64,000 bases of DNA. Source: JAQUOA01 sp037443785 (lineage in GTDB: Bacteria > Bacteroidota > Ignavibacteria > UBA10030 > UBA8401). Below the pieces are notes generated by a model, which saw nothing but the letters and a program-made list of their open reading frames with translations, had not been told where the DNA came from and did no database searches. The DNA lies in the NCBI GenBank assembly GCA_037443785.1, contig JBBINR010000007.1, positions 1 to 64,000 on the forward strand, written 5' to 3'. This document shows, piece by piece, positions 42,512 through 52,818 of this stretch (position 1 is its first letter; the number at the start of each line of letters is the position of its first letter). Both the position numbers and the translations under genes were made by a program.

Positions 42512-45500
42512 CTAAAAATCTCCGCCAAGAGAGAAGTAATATTTTGGGGGCGAAAAGTTCTGGTAGGTGTACGACCAGGCAACATCGATCTTGAGCGGCA
42601 AGCCGAAAATAATCAAGCGCAATCCAAAACCGGTGCCGACTAAAAGATCCTGCGTTACGGTATTGCCGCTCGCCGTTTTTCCAATTCCTTTATAAGCTTT
42701 ATCGTCTGTCCACGAAGATCCGACATCCAAAAATGTTGCGCCGGTAATATTATTGAATGCAATCGGCAATCCGCCGGTGACCAAATATTGAATGAACGGA
42801 TAGCGAAGCTCGTAGTTCATCAATGCAAACTTCGTCCCATTTTCGACATTGTAATTGTATCCTCGCAGCGGAAGCGCAGGAGTAAGAAACGCATAATCGG
42901 CAATGCTGTTGATCGGAATCCGGTTATTCTCGAACTCGCGGTTAATCCATCCGTCTGTTCCGCCGATAAAAAATCGCTGTGCATTTTTCCCCACGCTGAT
43001 GCCGCCGGAATAGCGAATCACAAATGAATAATCTCTCCAAAATTTCGTATAGGTCCGGTAATCAAACGTATATGTTTGAAAGTCAAGCGCATTAGGACCG
43101 ATATGAGGACTGAACATTGCATTGATATTGTACCTCGTTCCGTTGTTCGGTGCGGTATATCCCCACAGCGTGTTGTCATGAATATAGCTGAATGACGGAA
43201 TAACTAACGAACTGTTTTGGTTTGGCTCCGCGCTGTAATCAAGGTTTTCCCGGAGCAGATTCATCCATGCAAGCGAGCCTTCAATCCGGTTGAATCGATC
43301 CAACGGCAGCGACGCCGATAATCCAAGCCCCCATGTTCTGAAGCGGTAAAGAGCGGAATTCCCGTATGAATCATAATTATATAAGAAGCGTGCGGAATGA
43401 TATCCCTGAATTCCCCAGTCGATCATTTGGGGAAGATAGTAATACGCAAAAACATAATCGCTGTTTTTCAGGTCAAGGAGAAGATTCGTCAAAAAATAAA
43501 TTTGATGATCCCCCATCATGTCGCTGAACGCCATCATCGTCGTTCCCTGCACACCGTAAAACGTGCTGAACGCTGCGTTTCCGTATATAATATCAGGTGA
43601 AAAATTCAGTTTGTACTTATTAACGATATAATTTCCGTCGCTGTCAATATTATCGGAAACAGCGATATCTTTCTCAGATCCCGGATCGTAATAGGTCTGC
43701 TCTTTTTCTTTTACCGGCTCTTCAGAAAAAACATAATTATTGAAGTCGATCCGAATATTATCTCCGTAGACGCTTGTTGTATCTTTGGGCGCGATAAGAT
43801 TCGCACCCGGCGCAGAATCTGTCTGTGTCACGGCAAATAATTTTTTCCGTTTCATATATTCTGTCGGCTCAACCTCGGCAACCTTCAGCGGGTGCTCAAA
43901 CGGGGTTTTCAACAAAAAGATATCGAAGCCGGCTTTGTTGAGCGATGAGAAAGCAAGTTTATTTCCGTCGGCGGAAAGCGAAAGCTGATATACTCCCGTA
44001 ATCGAATTCGTCACCGGTTTATCTTCACCCGTTTGAAGATTCCGCTCATACACATTGCCGATACCGTTTCGATCCGAAACGTACAGCATTTTTTTCCCAT
44101 CCTGAGAAATTACGGGCGATGTCTCGTCGCTGTTGTTATATTCAATCACGCGTTTGATTTCCTTCGATGCGAAATCGAACGAGTAAATATCGAGCTGCGA
44201 ATAATCGAATCTCGAAATCCTGAAATTATTTGGATGAAGCAGCGGCGTCGTAAAATCACGCCGATCGGACGCAAAATAAATTTTCTTCCCGTCCGGAGAA
44301 AATACCGGATCGGCATCGGAGAACACATCATCCGTAATATTCTCCAGTTTTTTTGAATTCACGTCATAGACATAGACGTCGGATTGCGATGAAGTGTTTC
44401 CAATAAAGGCAATCTTGTTGCCTTGCTTCGACCAGTCCACCGAGAAAATTCCATCAAGATCAAATTCCAATTTCTCTTCGTCGCCGCTCGCAATATCGAT
44501 CAAATGAACCGCATCGTGATCGCCGCTTTTCACCGCCAAGGCAATTCTTTTTCCGTCAGGAGACCATGACATTCCCGGTGTTAACAAATGAAGTTCTTCA
44601 AAATTTTTCGTCCGCTGGCCGTCAACAATTTTTGTAATTTTATTGTCAATCGTCGAGATAACATACACATCAAAGTAATCATCGCGATCAGAGATGAAGG
44701 CGATCTTGTCTCCCTGCGGAGAAATTGCCGGACTTGTATTATAGAAATTATTTTCTTTTGTGTGATTTGTTATACGCGTCGCAAAATCAGCCGGTTCTTC
44801 CCGCTTCGCTACATCGGGCCAATACACCACTTTTTGTTCTTTCTGCCACCGTTCGGATAATTCTGAAATCGTTAATCCGATAGCGGATTTAAATCCCGCA
44901 TCGATACTCCTCGCCCCTTTTACGCGGTGAAGAATTTCAGCAATTTTTTGATCGCCGTACTTGTTGGCGATATAGTACCACACCGATTGTCCGCCGCGAT
45001 AGGCAAAATAGCCTCCGAGATATTCGATCGGCGGAAGATATGTATTAATTGTTGCATCGCGCATAAACATATCGGAATTCACATCCCACTTCAACGCTTC
45101 GTACTCGGCAAGCCCTTCGTTCATCCACATTGGCAATTGAATTCTGATATTATTGGAAATGATCGATTGAATGGAGCCCCCGTAAAACATATCATTGAGC
45201 ACCGCGTGAACCAACTCATGGTGAATGACATGCCGAAACTGACGGTAGTTCCCTTCATACGGAAGGACAACACGGTTCTTGAATAATTCCGTTACACCAC
45301 CGATGCCCTCTTCAAGATATTCACCGACAATATTCGTCTGTTGAAAATCGTTGTGGGAATTGTATACCATGATCGGAATGCGATTATTCAGCTGATATTT
45401 AAACGATGTACTTATTGATGTGTAGGCAGATTCTGCTGCTGCTGCAGTAAAGTTCGCAATCTTCACCCCGCCTTCGTAAAAATAAATATCGAAGTGATCG

Positions 45501-45619
45501 GTTTGGATGTATGACCAATTAAACCGCTTATACTGAACTTTATTTTTTCCAAAATTCCCGTCTTGAGAAAGACCAAGCTGGAGTGCTGTGATGCACAGAA
45601 TCAAAAGAATTTTTCTCAT
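42512..45619 (-). CDS. Outer-membrane metalloprotease/TolB-propeller/beta-barrel fusion
   Basis: 1035 residues from an ATG with GAGG 6 bases before the spacer; longer starts lack proper sites. A signal peptide ends near LGLSQ. Residues ~30-265 are a gluzincin-type zinc peptidase with HHELVH (~134-138) and the downstream ligand in MNEGLAEYE (~168-176). Residues ~275-590 are WD40/TolB-like propeller repeats (SPDGKRIALAVKSGD, SPDGKKIYFASDRRD, ISQDGKKMLYVSDRNG). Residues ~650-1035 are a beta barrel of the surface-antigen type ending in YYFSLGGDF with the C-terminal Phe used by the BAM machinery. All three catalytic residues are present. The substrate is unknown; it closes an envelope operon after rnr. 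Confidence 0.85.
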   Translation of the reverse strand: MRKILLILCITALQLGLSQDGNFGKNKVQYKRFNWSYIQTDHFDIYFYEGGVKIANFTAAAAESAYTSISTSFKYQLNNRIPIMVYNSHNDFQQTNIVGEYLEEGIGGVTELFKNRVVLPYEGNYRQFRHVIHHELVHAVLNDMFYGGSIQSIISNNIRIQLPMWMNEGLAEYEALKWDVNSDMFMRDATINTYLPPIEYLGGYFAYRGGQSVWYYIANKYGDQKIAEILHRVKGARSIDAGFKSAIGLTISELSERWQKEQKVVYWPDVAKREEPADFATRITNHTKENNFYNTSPAISPQGDKIAFISDRDDYFDVYVISTIDNKITKIVDGQRTKNFEELHLLTPGMSWSPDGKRIALAVKSGDHDAVHLIDIASGDEEKLEFDLDGIFSVDWSKQGNKIAFIGNTSSQSDVYVYDVNSKKLENITDDVFSDADPVFSPDGKKIYFASDRRDFTTPLLHPNNFRISRFDYSQLDIYSFDFASKEIKRVIEYNNSDETSPVISQDGKKMLYVSDRNGIGNVYERNLQTGEDKPVTNSITGVYQLSLSADGNKLAFSSLNKAGFDIFLLKTPFEHPLKVAEVEPTEYMKRKKLFAVTQTDSAPGANLIAPKDTTSVYGDNIRIDFNNYVFSEEPVKEKEQTYYDPGSEKDIAVSDNIDSDGNYIVNKYKLNFSPDIIYGNAAFSTFYGVQGTTMMAFSDMMGDHQIYFLTNLLLDLKNSDYVFAYYYLPQMIDWGIQGYHSARFLYNYDSYGNSALYRFRTWGLGLSASLPLDRFNRIEGSLAWMNLLRENLDYSAEPNQNSSLVIPSFSYIHDNTLWGYTAPNNGTRYNINAMFSPHIGPNALDFQTYTFDYRTYTKFWRDYSFVIRYSGGISVGKNAQRFFIGGTDGWINREFENNRIPINSIADYAFLTPALPLRGYNYNVENGTKFALMNYELRYPFIQYLVTGGLPIAFNNITGATFLDVGSSWTDDKAYKGIGKTASGNTVTQDLLVGTGFGLRLIIFGLPLKIDVAWSYTYQNFSPPKYYFSLGGDF

Positions 45620-45664
45620 AGATTTCCTCATTCCTCTTTCTACAATAACATTTCTCACAACCGA

Positions 45665-47848
45665 TTAGTGCCGACGCCTTTTCCCCGGTTTCTTTTGTTT
45701 TGCCTTCTCTCCAATATCATTTTCGGCAAGCACAAAATCAATCTGCCGGCGTTCGGGATTGACCTTGGCCACCTTGACAATTACAGAGTCTCCAAGGCGA
45801 TAACGATGCCCGCGTTTTTCTCCAATCAACGCATACTGGCGTTCATCGTAGGAATAATAATCATCATTCAAATCACGAACGTGCAAAAGCCCTTCGACCA
45901 AAAGATCATTGATTTCAACAAAAATTCCGTACTGCATCACGCCGGAAATAATCCCTTCAAACTCATCGCCGATGTGCTGCTTCATATATTCCACCTGCAT
46001 CACTTTAATCGTCTCGCGTTCGGCTTCTGTGGCAACTCGTTCGCGGTCGGAAGAATGCCGGCACATTTCCGAAAGATGTTTTTCGAAATATTCTCTCCTG
46101 CTCGGATGTATTCCGCGGTGATACTCGTCGAGCAAACGATGGACGATCAAATCGGGATACCGGCGAATGGGTGACGTGAAATGCGTATAGTGCGAAAACC
46201 CCAAGCCGTAATGCCCGATATTTTGCGGGGAATATACTGCTTTTGCCATACTTCGAAGCGCCACCTCGGAAATAACGTTTTCTTCCTTTGAATCTTTCAC
46301 GTCGCTTAACAATTTCTGTAATTCTTTAGACGATGCAGATTCATTAATGTTTAATGTATAACCGAATTTTTGCACGAACATTGAAAGGTTTCGCAGTTTA
46401 TCCGGGTCCGGTGTGGCATGAATACGGTAGACAAAGGGAAGAATTTCTTTTTTCTTTGCAATCGATGAGATATAGGTTGCCACCGTTTGATTTGCAAGGA
46501 GCATACATTCTTCAACCAACTGATGACTTTTCAAACGTTTCTTGATATTGATTTCAACCGGTTTCCCTTTTTCATCATAGCGGAATTTTGCTTCCGGCGA
46601 ATCGAAATCGATGCTGCCGTTCTTCATCCGTTTCTTTCGCAGAATCTGCGCAAGAGACCAGAGCGTCGCCAATTCATTGACGAAATCGCCTTTTTTATCA
46701 TCGAGAATTTTTTCTACTTCTTCGTATGTGAACCGCCGTTTTGAATTAATGACACTTCTCGTAAATGAGTAGTCGGTTATTTTCCCGCGATTCGAAACCG
46801 TCATGAAGCATGTATAGGCAAACCGATCGACGTGCGGCATTAAGCTGCACAGTTTATTGGAAAGTTTTTCGGGAAGCATCGGGATGACTTGATTGGCAAG
46901 ATACACGCTTGTTCCGCGTGAGTATGCCTCTTCATCAAGCCGAGTTCCTTCTTTCACATACGCGCTGACATCAGCAATGTGTACACCAAGCGTATACGAT
47001 CCATCCGAAAGATGGTCAATCGAAAGCGCATCGTCAAAATCTTTTGCATCGTACGGATCAATTGTCACGATCGTCGCACCGCGAAGATCCGTTCGCTTCG
47101 AAATTTCTTCGGCGGGAATTGTTTCTTTGAAAGCGGCAACTTCATGTTCAACGTCTTTCGGAAAGGACGTTGGGAGTCGAAACGCTTGAATCACGGAGCG
47201 GACTTCAACAAACGGATCACCGGCTTTCCCAAGCACGGCGATGATTTTTCCTTCGGGATTTAGCTGAACGTCCTCCCATGCCAATAATTCTACGGTTACT
47301 TTATCGCCGGCCCGTGCACCGCGTAATTCGTTGGCAGAAATATAAATATCACGGTGCATCGTTGGATCATCGGGAAGAACGAAATAAAAATTTTGACTCC
47401 GTTCAAGTGTTCCGATAAATTCGACATGATTTCGCTTTATCACCGAAAGCACTTCACCTTCAACCAACCGTTCGACATTCGTCAAATGTTTCTTAGCAGC
47501 AAACAAAGAAACATTCACCGTATCGCCGTTTAACGCTGTTCCCATGGATTTTTTATCGATAAAAATCTCTTCGCCCTTTTCGGTCGTAACAATACCGAAT
47601 CCCTGTTTTGTAATAACGATTGTTCCGGCAATTCCGCCGGATTTTTTCGAGATTTTGTGATATCCTTTTTTCTTTGTCCACACCAATTCGCCTTTTTCAA
47701 CCATTTTATGAAGGATGTCGCGCATCGCTTCAAAATCATAATCGGTGGTAATATTCAACCGGCGTTTCAACTGGCGCGATTTGAAGCCTTCATGCGGATG
47801 CTTATCCAGGTATGCAAGAATTTTTGTACGAAACTCAGATCTGTTCAT
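45665..47848 (-). CDS. rnr: Ribonuclease R
   Basis: 727 residues. N-terminal winged helix (~1-70) and cold-shock domains, then the RNB catalytic domain with DPYDAKDFDDALSI (~264-277) whose aspartates bind magnesium, FTSPIRRYPDLIVHRLL, and a C-terminal S1 domain (~625-705) followed by a basic tail KAKQKKPGKRRRH. It degrades structured RNA 3' to 5'. ATG chosen at 47848, 8 bases after the tamB stop; a GTG two codons earlier is possible. Confidence 0.96.
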   Translation of the reverse strand: MNRSEFRTKILAYLDKHPHEGFKSRQLKRRLNITTDYDFEAMRDILHKMVEKGELVWTKKKGYHKISKKSGGIAGTIVITKQGFGIVTTEKGEEIFIDKKSMGTALNGDTVNVSLFAAKKHLTNVERLVEGEVLSVIKRNHVEFIGTLERSQNFYFVLPDDPTMHRDIYISANELRGARAGDKVTVELLAWEDVQLNPEGKIIAVLGKAGDPFVEVRSVIQAFRLPTSFPKDVEHEVAAFKETIPAEEISKRTDLRGATIVTIDPYDAKDFDDALSIDHLSDGSYTLGVHIADVSAYVKEGTRLDEEAYSRGTSVYLANQVIPMLPEKLSNKLCSLMPHVDRFAYTCFMTVSNRGKITDYSFTRSVINSKRRFTYEEVEKILDDKKGDFVNELATLWSLAQILRKKRMKNGSIDFDSPEAKFRYDEKGKPVEINIKKRLKSHQLVEECMLLANQTVATYISSIAKKKEILPFVYRIHATPDPDKLRNLSMFVQKFGYTLNINESASSKELQKLLSDVKDSKEENVISEVALRSMAKAVYSPQNIGHYGLGFSHYTHFTSPIRRYPDLIVHRLLDEYHRGIHPSRREYFEKHLSEMCRHSSDRERVATEAERETIKVMQVEYMKQHIGDEFEGIISGVMQYGIFVEINDLLVEGLLHVRDLNDDYYSYDERQYALIGEKRGHRYRLGDSVIVKVAKVNPERRQIDFVLAENDIGEKAKQKKPGKRRRH

Positions 47849-47856
47849 AGTCACTT

Positions 47857-50800
47857 TCAGAAAGTGAAGCGGTAAAAAATTCGAGCGCCAAAGCTCGTGC
47901 GGGCTTGAATCGAGTAATCGAAATTCTCAGTCTTTTTTTCTATCTCGAGCATGAAATTTCTTTTTTGTTTATCACCAAGCGGATATTGAAAACTGATGTT
48001 TGCATTATTCACGTCTGAAAACACGCGGCCCCCGGCGTTGATCGTCGCATCCAAAAATTCCAAGCCAAATCGTACATCCGGATCGGCGCCAACCTGTCGA
48101 ACTTCAAAAGATTTAACAAACGGAATATTATTCTTCTGGACGAATTCCATAACGTACGATGAGAGCATGCTGTTTACAAACGTCAAGCTGACATTGGAGA
48201 GCTGATCTGCAATTCTTTTTTGATCATCCGCTGTCAATTCATCGCGGAATTTCCCCGGCACGCCAGTCGATGAGGTAAGCAGGAATGACACTGCATCGTT
48301 TTCAACATCGCCCGTACGTTCTGTCTCTTTGCCGGATTGATCGATTGTCTTTAATCCAATCTTTAATTTTGGCTGTATCCTGTTGCCGGTAATTGTTAAT
48401 GTGACTACGGCTCTTTCGGTTTTCTTTTCATCATTAAACGGTTGATGCGTTCCTTCATAGGTTGCGAGAATATTCAACTGCGGATTTTGAGGATCGCCGA
48501 CAAACGTTAACGATCCGCTCGCGTTAAATTTTTTATAGAACGTATAGTTTGACTCATTGCCAACGTTGATCGTCCCTTTCAGCTGGACACCATTTTCACT
48601 TTTCGAGAGAACTAATTTTCCATTTAATTCAGCGTACAATTCTTCGTACGCTCCGGCATTTGCATTAAACACCATATCCACACGCACCGGTCCACGCGTC
48701 TGAATCGTCAATTCATAACCGAAACCGTCCAAAAATGTTTTTTCACTTTTCAGCGGAACAACAGCAATCGCCTGAATCGATTTTGCAATGGTTTCAACGA
48801 ATGAGGTATCCCTCTTCGGTTTCGATGTATCATCAACAAACTCCACGGTGTTAATAACAGAGGAAGAATATGATGTTGCTTGCTGAGTGGGGGGAAAAGT
48901 AAGAAAGCCTTGTTGAATATAAACAATACCGGCAACATGGGAACGATCAAAACTTCCATCGAATCGTAAGCTGTCACTTCCTGTTGAAGCGACTAATGTC
49001 CCAAAAAAAGTGGAACCGGTAGAACGAGAACGATCAGAAAGAATCAATAGCTCTCCTTTGGCTGTAAGGTGGTATTGATTCGGGACAAATCCGTTCATCA
49101 CGATGTGACCTCCGATATTCATTTTTCCTTCACTATAGTCGGACGGGACATTTGAAACAATAAGAGCCGGAAAACGAACTCGATTGCTGTCAAAGAGAAG
49201 TGTGCCGGCTGCGTCATACCGCAATCCGTTCATTTCAAAGACAAAATGTCCCTCTTCCAGCGTTGCCGTTCCATCAATAATTGGTTTTTTCATCGAGCCG
49301 CCGACATGGATGGCGCTTTTTATCCTTCCCGTAATTTCCTTTAACTCGGGAATAAATGGATCCAACGTTGAAAACTGCAGATTAGAAGTTGACAAAGAAA
49401 CATCGAGACCTTGAAAGTTTAATCGGTCAGGAACATCAACTAACCGCAAATCAATTGGAACATGTCCTTTCAGTACGATGTCTTTTGTTTTACTCGAATC
49501 CGGACTGTTTGAAATTTCAACGTTAATTGAAGCAAGGGTTTTTGCATAATCAATAATTGCACTTAAATTTCCCCATGGCGATTGCTGATACGACAGTGAA
49601 TCACCCTTTACAGAAACTCTGAAATGAGGATCGTTTAATGAACCTTGAATCTCAGCATCGGCATTAATCGTGCCGCCCAAATTCATTACATAATCTTTAA
49701 ATTCCGAAGATGATGTAAAATAGGAAAGATCGGAAAATTCGAATCCCTTCACTGCGGCCTTTGCCCTTATGCGGCCGTCAAATTCATATTGACCGGCAAC
49801 CGAAACGGTTTGTGCCCGATGTAAAAAACTCGCAGAATCGACGGTAATTCCCTTTTGATCCATTTGAACGGCAAGAGCACCGTCATTAGAAAGCAAATAC
49901 CCTCGATATTTTACAAACATTTTTGAAAAATCAAATCGTTCAGACAAAGGAGAAATGAACATTTTTCCCTCGGCACCGACTGAAATTGTTGTATCAAGGT
50001 CAGAATACGCGTTGATTGAGCCGATGGAATCATCAACATTCATTTGAAAATTAACAAACCTTAGAAGTGTTTTTCCAATCAATAATTCATTTGCAGTCGA
50101 TTGAATATTAGCAGTCATTGGAAGGACCACACTTCGAGCAAATTTTGGTTTGTCAGAAATTGAATACTCGACATTGATATTTTTTCCTTGAATCGATGTC
50201 GAATCTTGGTCATACAGGAATTTTTGCAAATTGATTTTCCCGCCCATCGAAGCAGTTTTATTATTGCCTTCCATAACACCCGCGAGAGTTCCCTGAGCAT
50301 CGAATTGCGGAAGTTTAAAAAAAAGAGTAACCGGGCGGAGGTTCTTAACAAGAAAATCGTATTTCATACGGTGAGTCGTTGTATCATCGGCAATATTTTC
50401 GATAGAATCTTGCTGAACGATAAACGTAGAATCAACGATGTGTCTTTGATATGAATACAATTGACTCATTTTTTTCACATTTCGCTCGAGAGTTTTAAGA
50501 AACCCTGCAAATGTAAAAAATCCGGAAATTTCTCCGTCGGCAACGGGAGATTGGACACTAATCGTTCGTTTGTGTAATGAATCAACAGAGATTTTTACAA
50601 CGGCATGAGCTGAATCAATTGCTGAATGTTGAAACACGGAAGGATAAATTTCTACCCGGGTCTGAGAATTACCGGCAAGCAAATCAAGACTTTCGGCCGA
50701 TCGTTGAATATTGAATGATAATCGCGTTTGATAATATTCGTCACGGAAAATAGGAGCAAGATTTAACCCATTCGCAGTTGCAGAAACACTGTACGACGGA

Positions 50801-52332
50801 ACAGTTCGGGTAAAATCAATATTTCCGTTTGAAACGATCTGTCCATCGGGAGACGCTACTGTCAACTGTGCATCAATTTTTTTCTCTTTTGCTTTTAGTT
50901 CTAATGCGGCAGACGAAACAGGGATTCCGCGAATGGATGAAGAATCAATCTCAATACGGGCTTCAGCATTCAACTTGTCTATCGATGTTCCTTCGCCTTT
51001 AATATAGGCTTTGGTATTCAAATGGGTGACAAAATCCGACGTCGTAAATATTTTTTCAAGATTTACATCCGTTCCCGCAAGCAGTCCTTTATAGTGAAGA
51101 TTATCTTCCGTAATAATCATTTCGCCATCCACTTTCACAAGTCCTGCGGCAGATTTTATTGTCGAAACTACCATAAAATCTAACGGTCTGCCAACATATT
51201 GGAAATCCATCGTTACCTTGCCGAGTGACGAATAATCAGGAATCCTAAAATACGGCATCAAGGCAGGAATATCTGCGGGATTAATCTCGCTTTGCTTTGA
51301 AACAATATTCAGATGTAAATCTTTCGGTGTATGAAGATCGGAAATGGAACCGGAAAACCGGAGCGTTGTTTGGGCAAAAGACGCATCAAATTTTTTAATG
51401 CTTAATTGATCAAACGTTCCCTGCAATTGTGCATCAAGAAAAATTTTCCCTTTCAGAAAATAGAGTGAAGGAAGGAAAATTTGGAGATCATTCATGGCGA
51501 CTGTTGACGATACAACCGTTACTTTTGTCGGCGCTCCTTGAAATTTTTTCAAATCAGTCGCTTTCAAGACTTCCACGCCAAGAAGCGTTGCCTCCATCGA
51601 AATTTTAGAATTCGGAGTTTCAATCGTCAATTCTTTTACGATAGCTGAATCTTTCGTGTATAAAACATCAGTCGAAAGATTATCGAGTACAAATTTTTCC
51701 CGGGGTAGCTTCAACGACAAAGATTTGACCACGGCAGAAATTTTTTTTGCAGAATAGAAGACTTTCGAATCAAGATTCAGATTGGTAATTTTGAGATTCG
51801 AATAATTGACGGTTTTGTTTCCTTCAATCGTGGTGCTTGAATTGAAATCGCCCGTAGAGTCAATAAGTCTAAACGATGCATTGCGAATCGCAATTTTTTC
51901 AACATTAACGACAATCGCAGAAGGAACTGAATCCGGCTGGGAAGCTGTTGTATCGAGCCGGCTTACATTCCAGACTCCGTTTTTTGAGCGAATAAGATTG
52001 ATCGAGGGATTTTCAATTTGAATGGAATTCACAGAAATTTTATTTCTCAGCAGATCAAACGCATCATAGTGAAGTGAAATCCGCCCCGATTCGACAAACG
52101 GAGCATTATCCACATACACCATAACCGTATCAATCGTAAAACCCGAAATAAGATTGCCGTTAATTTCACCAAGGTACACGGAAGCATTGAGATTAGATTC
52201 AATAACCTTGTACAGTATTGATTGAAGGTTTGATCGAAACAAGCTTGTTTGAGAGTAAATGGCAAGCGCCCCCATCATCAGCAACAATACACCCAATAAA
52301 TACAAAAATATTTTCGAAACCGTTTTTGTCAT
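47857..52332 (-). CDS. tamB: TamB-like translocation and assembly protein
   Basis: 1491 residues. A single N-terminal membrane anchor (~8-28) is followed by a very long region of repeated beta strands (AsmA-like start at ~30-200) that forms a hydrophobic groove between the membranes. The C-terminal DUF490/TamB domain (~1100-1491) contains GTINVGNESNYTFYKKFNASGSL, ATYEGTHQPF and the end ARTSFGARIFYRFTF. TamB-type proteins move phospholipids to, and help assemble proteins in, the outer membrane. A TamA/BamA partner gene is not visible here. Confidence 0.9.
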   Translation of the reverse strand: MTKTVSKIFLYLLGVLLLMMGALAIYSQTSLFRSNLQSILYKVIESNLNASVYLGEINGNLISGFTIDTVMVYVDNAPFVESGRISLHYDAFDLLRNKISVNSIQIENPSINLIRSKNGVWNVSRLDTTASQPDSVPSAIVVNVEKIAIRNASFRLIDSTGDFNSSTTIEGNKTVNYSNLKITNLNLDSKVFYSAKKISAVVKSLSLKLPREKFVLDNLSTDVLYTKDSAIVKELTIETPNSKISMEATLLGVEVLKATDLKKFQGAPTKVTVVSSTVAMNDLQIFLPSLYFLKGKIFLDAQLQGTFDQLSIKKFDASFAQTTLRFSGSISDLHTPKDLHLNIVSKQSEINPADIPALMPYFRIPDYSSLGKVTMDFQYVGRPLDFMVVSTIKSAAGLVKVDGEMIITEDNLHYKGLLAGTDVNLEKIFTTSDFVTHLNTKAYIKGEGTSIDKLNAEARIEIDSSSIRGIPVSSAALELKAKEKKIDAQLTVASPDGQIVSNGNIDFTRTVPSYSVSATANGLNLAPIFRDEYYQTRLSFNIQRSAESLDLLAGNSQTRVEIYPSVFQHSAIDSAHAVVKISVDSLHKRTISVQSPVADGEISGFFTFAGFLKTLERNVKKMSQLYSYQRHIVDSTFIVQQDSIENIADDTTTHRMKYDFLVKNLRPVTLFFKLPQFDAQGTLAGVMEGNNKTASMGGKINLQKFLYDQDSTSIQGKNINVEYSISDKPKFARSVVLPMTANIQSTANELLIGKTLLRFVNFQMNVDDSIGSINAYSDLDTTISVGAEGKMFISPLSERFDFSKMFVKYRGYLLSNDGALAVQMDQKGITVDSASFLHRAQTVSVAGQYEFDGRIRAKAAVKGFEFSDLSYFTSSSEFKDYVMNLGGTINADAEIQGSLNDPHFRVSVKGDSLSYQQSPWGNLSAIIDYAKTLASINVEISNSPDSSKTKDIVLKGHVPIDLRLVDVPDRLNFQGLDVSLSTSNLQFSTLDPFIPELKEITGRIKSAIHVGGSMKKPIIDGTATLEEGHFVFEMNGLRYDAAGTLLFDSNRVRFPALIVSNVPSDYSEGKMNIGGHIVMNGFVPNQYHLTAKGELLILSDRSRSTGSTFFGTLVASTGSDSLRFDGSFDRSHVAGIVYIQQGFLTFPPTQQATSYSSSVINTVEFVDDTSKPKRDTSFVETIAKSIQAIAVVPLKSEKTFLDGFGYELTIQTRGPVRVDMVFNANAGAYEELYAELNGKLVLSKSENGVQLKGTINVGNESNYTFYKKFNASGSLTFVGDPQNPQLNILATYEGTHQPFNDEKKTERAVVTLTITGNRIQPKLKIGLKTIDQSGKETERTGDVENDAVSFLLTSSTGVPGKFRDELTADDQKRIADQLSNVSLTFVNSMLSSYVMEFVQKNNIPFVKSFEVRQVGADPDVRFGLEFLDATINAGGRVFSDVNNANISFQYPLGDKQKRNFMLEIEKKTENFDYSIQARTSFGARIFYRFTF

Positions 52333-52335
52333 CAG

Positions 52336-52818
52336 TTATTTTTGCGAGAACCTGCTTACAATAGTTTCGACGATCCCTGTGGTCGATTTGTCCGGGACAA
52401 ACTCAATCGTTTGCACCGTCCCGCCAGCCCGTTCTACCACATCGCGTCCCACAATATCATTCAATGCATAGTCTGCACCTTTGACAAGCACATCCGGAAC
52501 CAGCGTTGAAATAAGGTTGAACGGAGTATCTTCGCTGAACAAGCATGCGGCATCAACACACACAAGCTGCGACAGAATATAAGCACGATCACTTTCGGAG
52601 ACAATCGGACGCAGCGGGCCTTTGATTCTTTTTACCGATTCATCGGAATTAACGCCAATAATCAATACATCGCCAAGACGTTTTGCCGCGGCTAAATATT
52701 CTACATGGCCGCGATGAAGAATGTCGAACACTCCGTTGGTGAAGACAACCCTTTTGCGCAGTTGTTTCCACAACGTTCGTTCTTTTTGAAGTTCTGGAAG
52801 TGAATAGACTTTTCCCAT
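52336..52818 (-). CDS. rfaE2: D-glycero-beta-D-manno-heptose 1-phosphate adenylyltransferase
   Basis: 160 residues. The nucleotidyltransferase signature FTNGVFDILHRGHVEYL (HxGH) and the C-terminal DKSTTGIVE match the adenylyltransferase half of HldE. It makes ADP-heptose for lipopolysaccharide inner core. It starts directly at the end of the kinase gene with no spacer. Confidence 0.94.
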   Translation of the reverse strand: MGKVYSLPELQKERTLWKQLRKRVVFTNGVFDILHRGHVEYLAAAKRLGDVLIIGVNSDESVKRIKGPLRPIVSESDRAYILSQLVCVDAACLFSEDTPFNLISTLVPDVLVKGADYALNDIVGRDVVERAGGTVQTIEFVPDKSTTGIVETIVSRFSQK

